From assembly GCA_013112545.1 (NCBI GenBank), contig JABFGJ010000003.1, positions 62,001 to 126,000 on the forward strand: a DNA stretch of 64,000 nt, given 5' to 3'. The notes under the pieces are model-generated. The model did no database searches. It was given only the letters and a program-made list of their open reading frames with translations, and was not told the origin of the DNA. Each line of letters begins with the position of its first letter. Position 1 is the first letter of the stretch. This DNA comes from Bacteroidota bacterium. Its GTDB lineage: Bacteria; Bacteroidota; Bacteroidia; Flavobacteriales_E; Vicingaceae. Position numbers and translations under genes: made by a program. Positions 52,091 to 61,156 of this stretch are shown here, piece after piece.

Positions 52091-52500
52091 TTCATTGTTT
52101 AGTAGATTCAGATATTATTTTGGATGTCTATTTACGTAGAGAACCTTTTGCAATTTATTCAGCCCAAGTTTTAAACTACATCAAATACAAGAAAATAAAA
52201 GGAAGTGTTACTGCTTTATCTTTAGCTAATGTGTATTATATATTAAGCAAAGGGTCAAGCAAAAAACACATCATTGCTGAACTTATAAAATTAACTTCAT
52301 TTGTTGAGGTGGAAAGCATGAATAATAAAACGGTTCAGAATGCTTTATTTTCTGATTTTTCTGATTTTGAAGATGCTTTACAGAACTTTAGTGCAGAAAA
52401 TAACAGTTCGATTTCTCACATAGTAACAAGAAATGTTAAAGATTACAAAAATAGTAAATTGGTGGTTTTGAGTCCTAAAGAGTTTTTGGCGGTTGTTTAG
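52087..52500 (+). CDS. PIN-domain toxin (VapC-like)
   Basis: A 137-residue PIN-domain ribonuclease. Asp7 and Asp9 lie in the first acidic motif LVDSDIILDVYLRREPF, DFSDFEDALQN carries the third and TRNVKDYKNSKLVV the fourth. The usual second acidic position, near TALSLANVYYILSK, is Asn, as in other members of this subgroup. It would cleave RNA when free of the antitoxin. It is immediately downstream of the antitoxin gene. Confidence 0.87.
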   Translation: MIHCLVDSDIILDVYLRREPFAIYSAQVLNYIKYKKIKGSVTALSLANVYYILSKGSSKKHIIAELIKLTSFVEVESMNNKTVQNALFSDFSDFEDALQNFSAENNSSISHIVTRNVKDYKNSKLVVLSPKEFLAVV

Positions 52501-52575
52501 ACTTGTATTAACAAATGACTTGAATTAGCCATAGCTTTTTAATTTTTCAATTTTGAATAATTAAATTGCACGATT

Positions 52576-53835
52576 TCACTTCCTATACTTTAGTAAAATT
52601 CTACGAATTAATGTCCAATCTTTTTGTTGTGGCAAAAATAGACTGAAATGCACTCCTTTGTGTTTGTTCATTAAAACAAATAAGTAAATCAACATGCCCG
52701 AAAATGCGATGCTAGAAGTTAATGCAGCACCAACAGCCCCATAAGTTGGGATTAATAGGTAAGCGAAGATTAAGGTTAAACTTAAACCGATAAAAGAGGA
52801 GGTGCTGTTCTTTTTTTGTCGGCCTGTACCTGAAAAATAATGGCTCAAAATTATTTCGGCTGACAAGGCTATTATTCCTAAGCTCATTGCAAAAATGGTT
52901 GATTTAATTTGAAAGAAACTATCGCCAAGCAACCAAGTTAAAAAAGAACTTGGAAGCAGCAGTAAAATGAAAGTGCCAATGCCTGTCAACAAGATAGATA
53001 ATTTCATAAATAAAAGGGTAATCCGTTGGGCGTATGCTTCATTTTTCTTTTTGCTAATTCTGGCATATTGCACCACAGCTATGCTTTTTCCGGGCAATAA
53101 TAATGCTTCAGAAAGTTGGACACCAGCTGAATACAATCCTAAGCTTGCTCTGCCTGAATAAAGGTCTAAGATAAAATAACTAATCCGATAGTTTAGCAAT
53201 TGAAAAATACTAGCCGATTGAATAAAGAAGCCATATTGAAAGGCATCTTTAAAAACGCTAACAAAACTAGAAAGCTCTACATTTTTAATGTGCGGAATGA
53301 CATTAATAAAACTAAAAAACAAAACGATGCTGTAAGAACCAAACAGCGCATTGATAAAGGATTGTACTTCAACTTTGTCTTGAACAAAAAAGAAAAAACA
53401 CAAAAAAGCTAGGGTAGAGGTGGATTGTAATACAGTATAGAAATTATAGCTTTTGATTTTTTCTTTACCTAATAATACATTGAGGTGGATTACAATACCC
53501 GATTGCAAAAAGGCTAAAAGGTATAAATCTTTTCCAAATTCTTGAGGGAAAAAAGGAAAAACCTGGTTGAGTAAATAAATAAATAATACACTAAAAACTG
53601 ACCAAATATAACTGACAAAAAATAAACTGCCAGTATTGTGTCTGCTTGCAAAATAAACAATGCTAGTGTTTACCAAATTGCTTAAAAGCAAAACGATGGT
53701 GATGCTTAAAACGATTAATCCAACTGAACCTAAACCTGCTGCACCTAAATAATTTGAATTAATGATGAGCAAAATAAAGCTGATAAGCGAAATGCCCAAT
53801 TTGCTTCCTATGGTATTTATAATGTTTTTTATCAC
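52576..53835 (-). CDS. polysaccharide flippase, MATE/Wzx type
   Basis: A 419-residue membrane protein with about 12 hydrophobic helices. LGAAGLGSVGLIVLSITIVLLL and FYSYISQ-like loops, plus GAVGAALTSSIAFSGMLIYL near the end, are typical of oligosaccharide flippases. It would move a lipid-linked glycan across the inner membrane. It overlaps the glycosyltransferase gene by four bases, so the two act on the same glycan. Confidence 0.85.
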   Translation of the reverse strand: MIKNIINTIGSKLGISLISFILLIINSNYLGAAGLGSVGLIVLSITIVLLLSNLVNTSIVYFASRHNTGSLFFVSYIWSVFSVLFIYLLNQVFPFFPQEFGKDLYLLAFLQSGIVIHLNVLLGKEKIKSYNFYTVLQSTSTLAFLCFFFFVQDKVEVQSFINALFGSYSIVLFFSFINVIPHIKNVELSSFVSVFKDAFQYGFFIQSASIFQLLNYRISYFILDLYSGRASLGLYSAGVQLSEALLLPGKSIAVVQYARISKKKNEAYAQRITLLFMKLSILLTGIGTFILLLLPSSFLTWLLGDSFFQIKSTIFAMSLGIIALSAEIILSHYFSGTGRQKKNSTSSFIGLSLTLIFAYLLIPTYGAVGAALTSSIAFSGMLIYLFVLMNKHKGVHFSLFLPQQKDWTLIRRILLKYRK

Positions 53836-54998
53836 GCTTGCTTGCTCATTTTTAGGGCCGTTTGATAAAATTGTAAAAAGCGATTAGCTATCTCTTCTTC
53901 TCCAAAAAGTTGAAGTCCATACTTTCTAATGCTTGCAGTATTGTAGCTTTTATAGCTTTGAACCATAAGAAGTAATGCCTTTTCAAAATCAACTTGATCG
54001 TTAGTTTTAACAATAATTCCCAACTCTGGCTTCATCAGTTCTGAAATACCTGGTAAATCTGGAACAATAATCGGAATGCCTGCTGCATGAGCTTCGGCAA
54101 TTACACAAGGTTGGTTTTCGAAGCTGCTAAATAAAATTAAAAAGTCGGCTGAGGCCATTGCTTTTCCAATTTCCTCGCGATTTGCAGTTCCTTTAAAGCT
54201 AATTTCTGGGTTTAGGTTTAATTTGTTTACAAGTTGTTTTGCTTTTGATTCATCTTTTCCTTCACCATAGATGCTTAAAAGAAAGTTTTCACCAGCATCT
54301 TTTAGAGCTTTCATTCCTTGAATAATGTCTAGTATTCTTTTGGGAGTTTGTAATAAATTGCCAACAAAAATAATTTCAGGTACCTCGTTATGCCTATCGA
54401 TTGGTTTAAAGATTTCGGTATCAACTACATTGGGTATTATTTCATATTGATTAATTAAATGATGCGAAATCATGGCCTCTTTTAATTGGGTAGAAACGGT
54501 GTGTACTCGATTGGCTTTTTTGACCACATACTCGGTGAACTTTTTCTTTAAAAAACCGCGGTATTTTCCATTGCTTTCTAAATAACCTGTCCAATGTTCG
54601 GTGATGACAAAAGGGATGGCAAATTTTTGTTTCAACCACAAAGCAAGAAAAGCAGGTCGGCTTAAAACATGTATGTGTACTAAATCGGGTTTTGAGTTCT
54701 CTTTAAACAATCGTTGATAGCCCAATTTTTGAGCCTTTTTGTAACGAAAAAAGGCAATTAATTTATTTAAAGGGTTTATTCCAGTATTAGGTTTCTTGAA
54801 AAAAACAAGTAATTCTTGAATTCCCTTATTTTCTCTTTTTTCAAACCGATATGTAGTAGGACAATTTGCTTCTGAATGAACAAAAAGCACAGAAACATTA
54901 ACTTTTCGCTTAATAGCATGGGCATGATTTTCAATAAAGTTTCCGTCAAATGGGTCGTATTCATTTGGGTACCACTTCGGTAAAAATAAAACATGCAT
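53832..54998 (-). CDS. family 4 glycosyltransferase
   Basis: A 388-residue GT-B enzyme. The N-terminal Rossmann domain starts MHVLFLPKWYPNEYDPFDGN, and the C-terminal donor domain has IIFVGNLLQTPKRILDIIQG, FLLSIYGEGKDESKAKQLVN and FSSFENQPCVIAEAHAAGIP, the E-x7-E signature. It likely transfers a hexose to a surface glycan. Two ATG codons, 55001 and 54998, precede MHVLFLPKWYP; either could be used. Confidence 0.9.
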   Translation of the reverse strand: MHVLFLPKWYPNEYDPFDGNFIENHAHAIKRKVNVSVLFVHSEANCPTTYRFEKRENKGIQELLVFFKKPNTGINPLNKLIAFFRYKKAQKLGYQRLFKENSKPDLVHIHVLSRPAFLALWLKQKFAIPFVITEHWTGYLESNGKYRGFLKKKFTEYVVKKANRVHTVSTQLKEAMISHHLINQYEIIPNVVDTEIFKPIDRHNEVPEIIFVGNLLQTPKRILDIIQGMKALKDAGENFLLSIYGEGKDESKAKQLVNKLNLNPEISFKGTANREEIGKAMASADFLILFSSFENQPCVIAEAHAAGIPIIVPDLPGISELMKPELGIIVKTNDQVDFEKALLLMVQSYKSYNTASIRKYGLQLFGEEEIANRFLQFYQTALKMSKQA

Positions 54999-55050
54999 CA
55001 TAAACAATTTCTTTCTGTAGTCCAAAAATAAAGGAATACTTGACTTGAAG

Positions 55051-55593
55051 TTAATTATTGTTCATTAATCCTTTTAATTGATAATAAACCCACAAAAGAA
55101 AAGAAGCTAATAGCACTTTTATTAATCCACCTAAGAGGTAAGGTTTAACTCCTTTCATAAATGCTTCAATAGGGCTTAAGAAACGAAACAGACCTATATA
55201 TCCAATAATTAATATAACAACAGTACCAAGGGCCATTTGCAATAACAACTTGTTGAAAGTGGGGGATTGATTTTTCGCCATCTTTCCAGTGGTATAAGCT
55301 GCGATTAAAAAGCCGATTAAATATCCACCAGATGGCCCAGTTAAAGCAGCAATTCCTGAAGAAAAATCTGAGAAAACCGGTGCGCCTAACATCCCAACAA
55401 GCAGATAAAGGCCAACAACTATGCTTCCCCATTTTTCTAACATAAGGTGCGCAATAATAAGCACCGCAAAGGATTGACCTGTAATGGGTATAGAGGAAAC
55501 ACTTTCCGGTAAATGAATGGATAACTGAGCAGAAATAGCAATAAATAATATGGCTATAGGAGTTGCAATTAAATTATTGATGTTGTTTTTCAC
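55051..55593 (-). CDS. bioY: biotin transporter BioY
   Basis: A 180-residue protein with six helices; IPITGQSFAVLIIAHLMLE and LGAPVFSDFSSGIAALTGPSGGYLIGF are the BioY substrate-binding signature. It is the S component of an ECF-type biotin importer, able to work alone or with an energising module. It starts 20 bases inside the end of the secreted protein gene upstream. Confidence 0.93.
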   Translation of the reverse strand: MKNNINNLIATPIAILFIAISAQLSIHLPESVSSIPITGQSFAVLIIAHLMLEKWGSIVVGLYLLVGMLGAPVFSDFSSGIAALTGPSGGYLIGFLIAAYTTGKMAKNQSPTFNKLLLQMALGTVVILIIGYIGLFRFLSPIEAFMKGVKPYLLGGLIKVLLASFLLWVYYQLKGLMNNN

Positions 55594-55978
55594 AAACTGG
55601 AGTTTCTTCTAGTATAAATTCAGTTAAAGTCAGTTTAAACTGCTCATCTTCGATTTGCTCATTCGTCAACATTTCACTTTCTACACCATAAACCGTTAGA
55701 AAAATGTTGTTAAAGAAACCTTTTTTGGCACAAGTTGCAACTTGAGCTTTTTCTTCCATAACGCCGTTTAGGTAGAAACCAACTTCAATATTGATGTTCT
55801 GATTGACCTTAGATTTGTTTTTAAACTTGATCAATAGCTGTTTTTTATTTTCTTTACTTAGTTTCCATTTGTATTTAATGCTGACATCTTGCTTCGTTTC
55901 TAGGATGCTGTATTTGCTTTGTCCATTAACTTTAGTGATTGAGATTAAGACAAATAGTAGGAATAATATTTTTTTCAT
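55574..55978 (-). CDS. secreted protein of unknown function
   Basis: A 134-residue protein with a signal peptide (MKKILFLLFVLISITKVNGQ) from ATG 55978. The mature part contains SIKYKWKLSKENKKQLLIKF and NQNINIEVGFYLNGVMEEKA, beta-rich and without known motif. The last 20 bases overlap bioY, so the two are co-transcribed. The family is not recognised. Confidence 0.7.
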   Translation of the reverse strand: MKKILFLLFVLISITKVNGQSKYSILETKQDVSIKYKWKLSKENKKQLLIKFKNKSKVNQNINIEVGFYLNGVMEEKAQVATCAKKGFFNNIFLTVYGVESEMLTNEQIEDEQFKLTLTEFILEETPVCEKQHQ

Positions 55979-56074
55979 CGTGTAAATTCTTGAAGCCATA
56001 AAGTTGGTCAATTGAGTTGATATTTTAGTTAATTTGGCTGAAAAATTGAACAAAAATAAAATTCAATTAATCTA

Positions 56075-56105
56075 TTGTAAGACAGAATAAAAAATCTTTA
56101 TTTTG
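56075..56105 (+). promoter_or_regulatory. promoter of rpmB
   Basis: TTG at 56075-56077 and TTATTTTG at 56098-56105, 20 bases apart, approximate the -33 and -7 elements; the second base of the -7 box differs from TAnnTTTG. Confidence 0.4.
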
Positions 56106-56141
56106 CACTCCTAATTTTTTTAGAAGAAATACAGAAAAGTC

Positions 56142-56375
56142 ATGTCAAAAGTTTGTCAAATAACCGGAAAGAAAGTAATTACAGGTAACAATGTTTCTCA
56201 CTCAAAGAGAAGAACTAGAAGAACCTTTAAGCCAAATTTGTTTACAAGAAAATTTTTCAATGCTGAAGATGGTAGTTGGGTTACATTAAAAGTTTCTGCA
56301 AAAGGAATTAGAATAATCAACAAAAAAGGATTAACCGCTAGCATCAAAGATGCAAAAGCTAATGGATATATGTAG
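56142..56375 (+). CDS. rpmB: 50S ribosomal protein L28
   Basis: L28, 77 residues: [22 protein letters not shown], then [16 protein letters not shown] and [18 protein letters not shown]. It is a structural part of the large subunit. A terminator at 56393-56427 separates it from rpmG, so the two ribosomal genes have separate transcripts here. Confidence 0.97.
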   Translation: MSKVCQITGKKVITGNNVSHSKRRTRRTFKPNLFTRKFFNAEDGSWVTLKVSAKGIRIINKKGLTASIKDAKANGYM

Positions 56376-56392
56376 AATTTATTCTATATGAG

Positions 56393-56427
56393 AATCCCAT
56401 TTCTAAGAATCGGAATGGGATTTTTTT
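56393..56427 (+). terminator. terminator after rpmB
   Basis: AATCCCATT (56393-56401) and AATGGGATT (56414-56422) pair with a 12-base loop; seven T follow (56421-56427). Confidence 0.8.
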
Positions 56428-56523
56428 ATGTTTCTATTTAAAATTTAAAAGAAACAACTGAAAATAAATACATTGGCTGAGTTCTTTTTAGAAGAAATAG
56501 TAATAATTTATTTTCAAAAGGTA

Positions 56524-56554
56524 TTTAATAAAAGAGATTAATTAATTAAGTTTG
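56524..56554 (+). promoter_or_regulatory. promoter of the rpmG operon
   Basis: TAAGTTTG at 56547-56554 matches TAnnTTTG; TTTA at 56524-56527 is a one-base-off -33 at 19 bases. It follows the rpmB terminator. Confidence 0.5.
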
Positions 56555-56579
56555 CGCTCCCATTAAATAAACGTGGAAA

Positions 56580-56768
56580 ATGGCTAAGAAAGGAAAAGGT
56601 AATAGAATACAAGTAATCTTAGAATGCACTGAGCATAAAGAATCTGGAATGCACGGTACATCTCGTTACATTACAACAAAGAACAGAAAGAATACTCCTG
56701 AAAGAATGGAGATTAAGAAATATAACCCGATTTTGAAAAAAATGACGGTTCATAAAGAAATAAAGTAA
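56580..56768 (+). CDS. rpmG: 50S ribosomal protein L33
   Basis: L33, 62 residues, starting [20 protein letters not shown] and containing [20 protein letters not shown] and [15 protein letters not shown]. Only one Cys remains of the zinc-binding pairs seen in Cys-plus L33, so this is the zinc-free form. It is followed 11 bases later by the DUF4295 gene. Confidence 0.97.
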   Translation: MAKKGKGNRIQVILECTEHKESGMHGTSRYITTKNRKNTPERMEIKKYNPILKKMTVHKEIK

Positions 56769-56779
56769 ACTAGAAAGAA

Positions 56780-56932
56780 ATGGCTAAAAAATCAATTGCA
56801 TCACTTCAAAAAGGTGAAGGAAAGGCTTACACTAAAGTGATAAAAATGGTAAAATCTGAGAAAACTGGATCTTATTCATTTAAAGAAGAAATCGTAACTA
56901 ACGAAGCAGTAAAAGACTACTTCAGTAAGTAA
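56780..56932 (+). CDS. DUF4295 family protein
   Basis: A 50-residue basic protein, MAKKSIASLQKGEGKAYTKV to DYFSK, coded from ATG 56780 to TAA 56930-56932. DUF4295 is restricted to Bacteroidota and nearly always follows rpmG, as here. The Lys-rich sequence fits a ribosome-associated role (inference). Confidence 0.85.
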   Translation: MAKKSIASLQKGEGKAYTKVIKMVKSEKTGSYSFKEEIVTNEAVKDYFSK

Positions 56933-56957
56933 TTCTTTATCATATATAACTTATTGT

Positions 56958-56990
56958 GGGCTTCTTTCTATTTGAGAGAAGCCCTTTTTA
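56958..56990 (+). terminator. terminator between DUF4295 and ftsY
   Basis: GGGCTTCT (56958-56965) and AGAAGCCC (56977-56984) form an 8-bp stem followed by a T run; the ftsY ATG is only 11 bases further, so ftsY is either transcribed by read-through or from a very close start site. Confidence 0.75.
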
Positions 56991-57000
56991 TTTTTTAAAA

Positions 57001-57954
57001 ATGGGAATATTTAGTATTTTCTCAAAAGAGAAAAAAGAGGTCTTAGATGATGGTTTAAGTAAAACCAAAGAGAATTTCTTTAGTAAACTTAGTCGTGCTG
57101 TAGTTGGTAAAACGAAAGTTGACGACGAAGTTTTAGACAATTTAGAGGAAATTTTAATCACCTCTGATGTTGGGGTTGACACAACTCTAAAGATTATTAA
57201 ACGAATTGAAGAACGAGTTGCTAGGGACAAATATGTTGGTACTAGTGAATTAAACACCATACTAAAAGAGGAAGTAGCCGCACTTTTAGAAGAAAACAAT
57301 ACCACCGATTATGTTGAATTTTCTTTACCAGAAGGTAAAAAACCTTATGTGATAATGGTTGTGGGAGTTAATGGTGTAGGAAAGACAACTACCATTGGAA
57401 AATTAGCTCATCAATTCAAAAAAGTGGGTAAAAAAGTTGTGTTAGGTGCATCAGATACCTTTAGAGCTGCGGCAGTAGATCAATTAATTATTTGGGCTGA
57501 ACGAGTTGGTGTTCAAATTGTCAATCAAGGCATGAATGCAGATCCAGCCTCAGTTGCTTATGACACACTTCAATCAGCAGTTTCTCAAAATGCTGATGTT
57601 GTGATAATTGATACTGCAGGCAGATTGCACAATAAAGTCAATTTGATGAATGAGTTGAATAAGATTAAGCGGGTGATGCAAAAAGTAATTCCCGATGCAC
57701 CTCATGAAATTTTATTGGTATTAGATGGCTCTACTGGTCAAAATGCATTTGAACAAGCAAAACAATTTACCGCAACAACTGAAGTGAATGCATTGGCATT
57801 AACTAAATTAGATGGCACTGCAAAAGGTGGTGTCGTGATTGGCATTTCTGACCAATTTAAAATTCCTGTAAAATATATCGGTGTTGGAGAAGGCATTGAT
57901 CACTTGCAGGTGTTTAATCGAAAAGAATTCGTTGACAGTTTGTTTAACAATTAA
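57001..57954 (+). CDS. ftsY: signal recognition particle receptor FtsY
   Basis: A 317-residue SRP GTPase, starting at ATG 57001 (MGIFSIFSKEKKEVLDD); a longer frame from 56956 is not needed. The N domain (about 20-95) precedes the G domain with G1 GVNGVGKTTTIGKLA, DTFRAAAVDQL, DTAGRLHNK and the G4 TKLDGTAKGG. It docks ribosome-bound SRP at the membrane. The acidic A domain seen in E. coli is almost absent, as usual in Bacteroidota. Confidence 0.96.
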   Translation: MGIFSIFSKEKKEVLDDGLSKTKENFFSKLSRAVVGKTKVDDEVLDNLEEILITSDVGVDTTLKIIKRIEERVARDKYVGTSELNTILKEEVAALLEENNTTDYVEFSLPEGKKPYVIMVVGVNGVGKTTTIGKLAHQFKKVGKKVVLGASDTFRAAAVDQLIIWAERVGVQIVNQGMNADPASVAYDTLQSAVSQNADVVIIDTAGRLHNKVNLMNELNKIKRVMQKVIPDAPHEILLVLDGSTGQNAFEQAKQFTATTEVNALALTKLDGTAKGGVVIGISDQFKIPVKYIGVGEGIDHLQVFNRKEFVDSLFNN

Positions 57955-58015
57955 AAACCATTTGCGCTTTCGTTGGTTTGATTAAAGCCTATCTTAATTC
58001 ATTATTATTCTATAA

Positions 58016-59329
58016 ATGAAGACTAAAACACTAAAAAAGAATAAAGTAAACGTTGTAACTTTAGGTTGCTCAAAAAATATTTTCGACTCAGAAGTGATGA
58101 TGAGTCAGCTGAAAGCGAATAAGTTCGATGTTGAGCATGAGAGTAAAAATGAGGATGCAGAAATTGTTATTATAAATACATGCGGCTTTATAGATTCGGC
58201 AAAAGAAGAGTCTATCAACACCATTTTGACTTATGCCGATGCTAAAAAGCATGGTAGAGTTGACAGAGTGTATGTTACAGGATGTTTGTCTGAAAGATAT
58301 CGTGAAGAATTGGAGCGGGAAATACCGAATGTTGACGCTTTTTTTGGGACTCGAGAATTGCCTCGGCTTTTAAAAACCTTAAACGCCGATTACAAAAAGG
58401 AATTAATCGGAGAACGTTTGTTAACGACTCCCAATCATTTTTCCTATTTCAAAATTGCTGAAGGCTGCGACCGTCCTTGTTCATTTTGTGCTATTCCGCT
58501 TATGCGAGGAGCACATGTTAGTACTCCAATGGAAGAGTTGGTGCACAATGCAAAACAGTTAGCCGCTCAAGGAGTAAAGGAGTTAATATTAATTGCTCAA
58601 GACTTAACTTATTATGGATTAGATATTTATAAGAAAAGAAACTTGGCGGAATTGCTTGAAAAACTTTCTGAAGTAGAAGGAATAGAATGGATTCGTTTGC
58701 ATTATGCTTTTCCTACCGGTTTCCCTATGGATGTCTTGAAAGTGATGCGAGAGAAGAAGAATATCTGCAATTACATCGATATACCATTGCAGCACATTAG
58801 CGATAATATGCTAAAATCGATGCGTCGAGGCACTACGATGGAGAAAACCAAAAAGTTAATTAAAGAATTCCGTCAAGAAGTGCCTGAAATGGCAATTCGT
58901 ACGACTTTAATTGCTGGTTATCCAGGAGAAACTGAAGAAGATTTTCAAGCCATGTATGATTGGGTGAAGGAAACTAGATTTGATCGTTTAGGTATTTTTA
59001 CTTATTCTCATGAAGAGAATACACATGCTTATAAGTTGGAAGACAATGTTCCAGAAGATGTTAAGCAAGATCGTGCGAATAAAATCATGGAGCTGCAAAG
59101 CCAGATTTCATTTGAATTGAATCAAGAGAAAATAGGTAAGACTTATCGAGTACTTTTTGATCGAGCAGAAGGAGATTATTTTGTAGGTCGAACAGAATTT
59201 GATTCTCCTGAAGTGGATAATGAGGTGCTGGTTTCTAAATCGACTTATGTTCGTTTAGGTGATTTTGCACATGTAAAAATTAACAGAGCCGAAGACTTTG
59301 ATTTGTATGGTGATGTAGTAGAAATTTAG
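58016..59329 (+). CDS. rimO: ribosomal protein S12 methylthiotransferase RimO
   Basis: A 437-residue radical SAM enzyme that adds a methylthio group to S12. The N-terminal MTTase cluster has cysteines in VVTLGCSKNIFDSEVM, IINTCGFIDSAKEE and VTGCLSERY; the radical SAM motif is CDRPCSFCAIPLMRG; the C-terminal TRAM domain begins about residue 372 (GKTYRVLFDRAEGDYFVGRT). It ends three bases before bshC. Confidence 0.96.
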   Translation: MKTKTLKKNKVNVVTLGCSKNIFDSEVMMSQLKANKFDVEHESKNEDAEIVIINTCGFIDSAKEESINTILTYADAKKHGRVDRVYVTGCLSERYREELEREIPNVDAFFGTRELPRLLKTLNADYKKELIGERLLTTPNHFSYFKIAEGCDRPCSFCAIPLMRGAHVSTPMEELVHNAKQLAAQGVKELILIAQDLTYYGLDIYKKRNLAELLEKLSEVEGIEWIRLHYAFPTGFPMDVLKVMREKKNICNYIDIPLQHISDNMLKSMRRGTTMEKTKKLIKEFRQEVPEMAIRTTLIAGYPGETEEDFQAMYDWVKETRFDRLGIFTYSHEENTHAYKLEDNVPEDVKQDRANKIMELQSQISFELNQEKIGKTYRVLFDRAEGDYFVGRTEFDSPEVDNEVLVSKSTYVRLGDFAHVKINRAEDFDLYGDVVEI

Positions 59330-59332
59330 AAT

Positions 59333-60934
59333 ATGGAAGTTGAATGTATTCCCTTTGTTAAAACCGGCTATTTCTCAAAGATAATCGCTGATTATTTAGC
59401 TGAAAGCGACTCGATAAAAGAGTTTTACGAGTATAGTCCTCAGCTAGCAAGTTTTGCAACAGCTATAGAGAATAAAAAGACTACACTAGAAACTAGATCA
59501 GTATTGTCAGCTGCAATAGATAGTCAATATAAAACAGCTGAACTAAAGCTTGAAAAATACGAAGCGGTTTCTAGAAACATAGCATTATTAAAAGAAGAAA
59601 ACACCTTCACGGTAACAACAGGCCATCAGTTGTGTTTATTTACAGGTCCGCTGTATTTTATATATAAAATAGTGAGCACCATTAATTTATGTAAACAACT
59701 AAAAGCAATTCATCCGGATAAAGAATTTGTTCCGATTTATTGGATGGCTACCGAAGACCATGATTTAGCAGAAGTGAATCACTTTTATTTTAAGGGTGAA
59801 AAAATCACCTGGAATACCAAGCAAACAGGGGCGGTTGGCCGAATGAATTTGGAGGGAATGGATGATGTTTTTGAAGAATTCTCTAAGTATTTGGTGGATT
59901 ATTCTAATCATGCGGAACAATTAAAAACACTATTTAGGAATGCCTACTTAAAGCATAATAACTTAGCAGATGCAACTCGTTACTTGGTGAATGAATTTTT
60001 TCACGAGCAAGGTTTAGTGATTTTAGATGGGGATGACCGTGATTTAAAATCTTTGTTTGTCCCAATAATGGAGGCGGAACTAAAACTGGAGATTTCTTCC
60101 AAAAAGGTGGATGAAACAAGTGCTAAACTGAGTAAACAATATAAAATTCAAGTTAACCCAAGAGAGATTAACCTCTTTTATTTAAAAGGAGACACTAGAA
60201 ATAGAATAGTAAAGTCGGGGGATTTTTATGAGGTCAACGAAACAACTATTCGTTTTACAGAGGAAGAGATTTTTGAAGAATTAAAAAACAAGCCAGAAAA
60301 CTTTAGCCCCAATGTGATTTTACGTCCCATTTATGAGGAATGTATTTTGCCCAATTTAGCCTATATTGGTGGAGGTGGGGAATTGGCGTATTGGTTTCAG
60401 CTAAAATCAACCTTCGATTTTTTTTCTATTCCAATGCCAATGCTTTTGTTGAGAAATTCAGTTATGTGGATGGACAATAAGCAGCATAATTTTTTTAAAT
60501 CCTTGAATTTAAGCTTAGAAGATCTGTTTGAGCCTCAAGGAGATTTGACGAAAAAATGGGTGATAGCATCAACAAAAGAAGATTTGACCTTAGCTCAAGA
60601 AAAAGCAGCTATAGAATCAGTTTACACCGCTTTAGCATCAAAATTAGCTGCAATTGACTCTAGTTTAAGTGAGCACCTAAAAGCCAAACAAACGAAGCAT
60701 TTAAATGATTTAGACCAAGTTTCGGAAAAGTATATACGGACAGTTCGCAAACAAGCTGAAGTGGAAACTAGAAAAATTAATTACTTAAAAACGACTTTAT
60801 ATCCCAATGGTGGATTACAAGAACGAAAAGATAATTTTTCGAATGTGTATATGGCTTTGGGAGCAGAAATGATTGAATTATTGCTTGGTGAATTGAAATT
60901 ACCAACTAGTGATTTTACGGTTTTTAAGGCTTAG
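59333..60934 (+). CDS. bshC: putative cysteine ligase BshC (bacillithiol synthesis)
   Basis: A 533-residue enzyme of the BshC family. TVTTGHQLCLFTGPLYFIYKI, VPIYWMATEDHDLAEVNHFY and VILRPIYEECILPNLAYIGG are the family blocks around the nucleotide-binding site, and the C-terminal part contains a long coiled coil (about 425-500). It would attach Cys to GlcN-malate, the last step of bacillithiol synthesis. This suggests the organism uses bacillithiol as a low-molecular-weight thiol; bshA and bshB are not in the window. It is co-transcribed with rimO. Confidence 0.93.
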   Translation: MEVECIPFVKTGYFSKIIADYLAESDSIKEFYEYSPQLASFATAIENKKTTLETRSVLSAAIDSQYKTAELKLEKYEAVSRNIALLKEENTFTVTTGHQLCLFTGPLYFIYKIVSTINLCKQLKAIHPDKEFVPIYWMATEDHDLAEVNHFYFKGEKITWNTKQTGAVGRMNLEGMDDVFEEFSKYLVDYSNHAEQLKTLFRNAYLKHNNLADATRYLVNEFFHEQGLVILDGDDRDLKSLFVPIMEAELKLEISSKKVDETSAKLSKQYKIQVNPREINLFYLKGDTRNRIVKSGDFYEVNETTIRFTEEEIFEELKNKPENFSPNVILRPIYEECILPNLAYIGGGGELAYWFQLKSTFDFFSIPMPMLLLRNSVMWMDNKQHNFFKSLNLSLEDLFEPQGDLTKKWVIASTKEDLTLAQEKAAIESVYTALASKLAAIDSSLSEHLKAKQTKHLNDLDQVSEKYIRTVRKQAEVETRKINYLKTTLYPNGGLQERKDNFSNVYMALGAEMIELLLGELKLPTSDFTVFKA

Positions 60935-60971
60935 TTTTTCAAAAAAAAATGACTTATTGATTTAAACTCAA

Positions 60972-61079
60972 TGATGCTGAAGGCATCACAGGTTTTCAAT
61001 TTAACGTGTTAATCATCTGCGACCCCTTCGGGGTCGAATATTTTAGTTTTGTGTTTTTTTTATAAACGTGTAATCTCTT
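60972..61079. repeat. inverted-repeat mosaic after bshC
   Basis: Within the bshC to acetyltransferase gap (60935-61156) lie two small hairpins, TGATGC/GCATCA (60972-60977 and 60983-60988) and CGACCCC/GGGGTCG (61020-61026 and 61030-61036, loop TTC), and an imperfect direct repeat AACGTGTTAATC (about 61003) / AACGTGTAATC (about 61064). The second hairpin is GC-rich against its surroundings but lacks an immediate T run, so its role as a terminator is unclear. It resembles short dispersed intergenic repeats of Bacteroidota. Confidence 0.55.
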
Positions 61080-61156
61080 CAAGATTAAGATGGTGTCTGC
61101 TGTTTTCGACTGCCAACAAGTGATTTTATGGTTTTTTAAAGGTTTGTACTTTTTAT

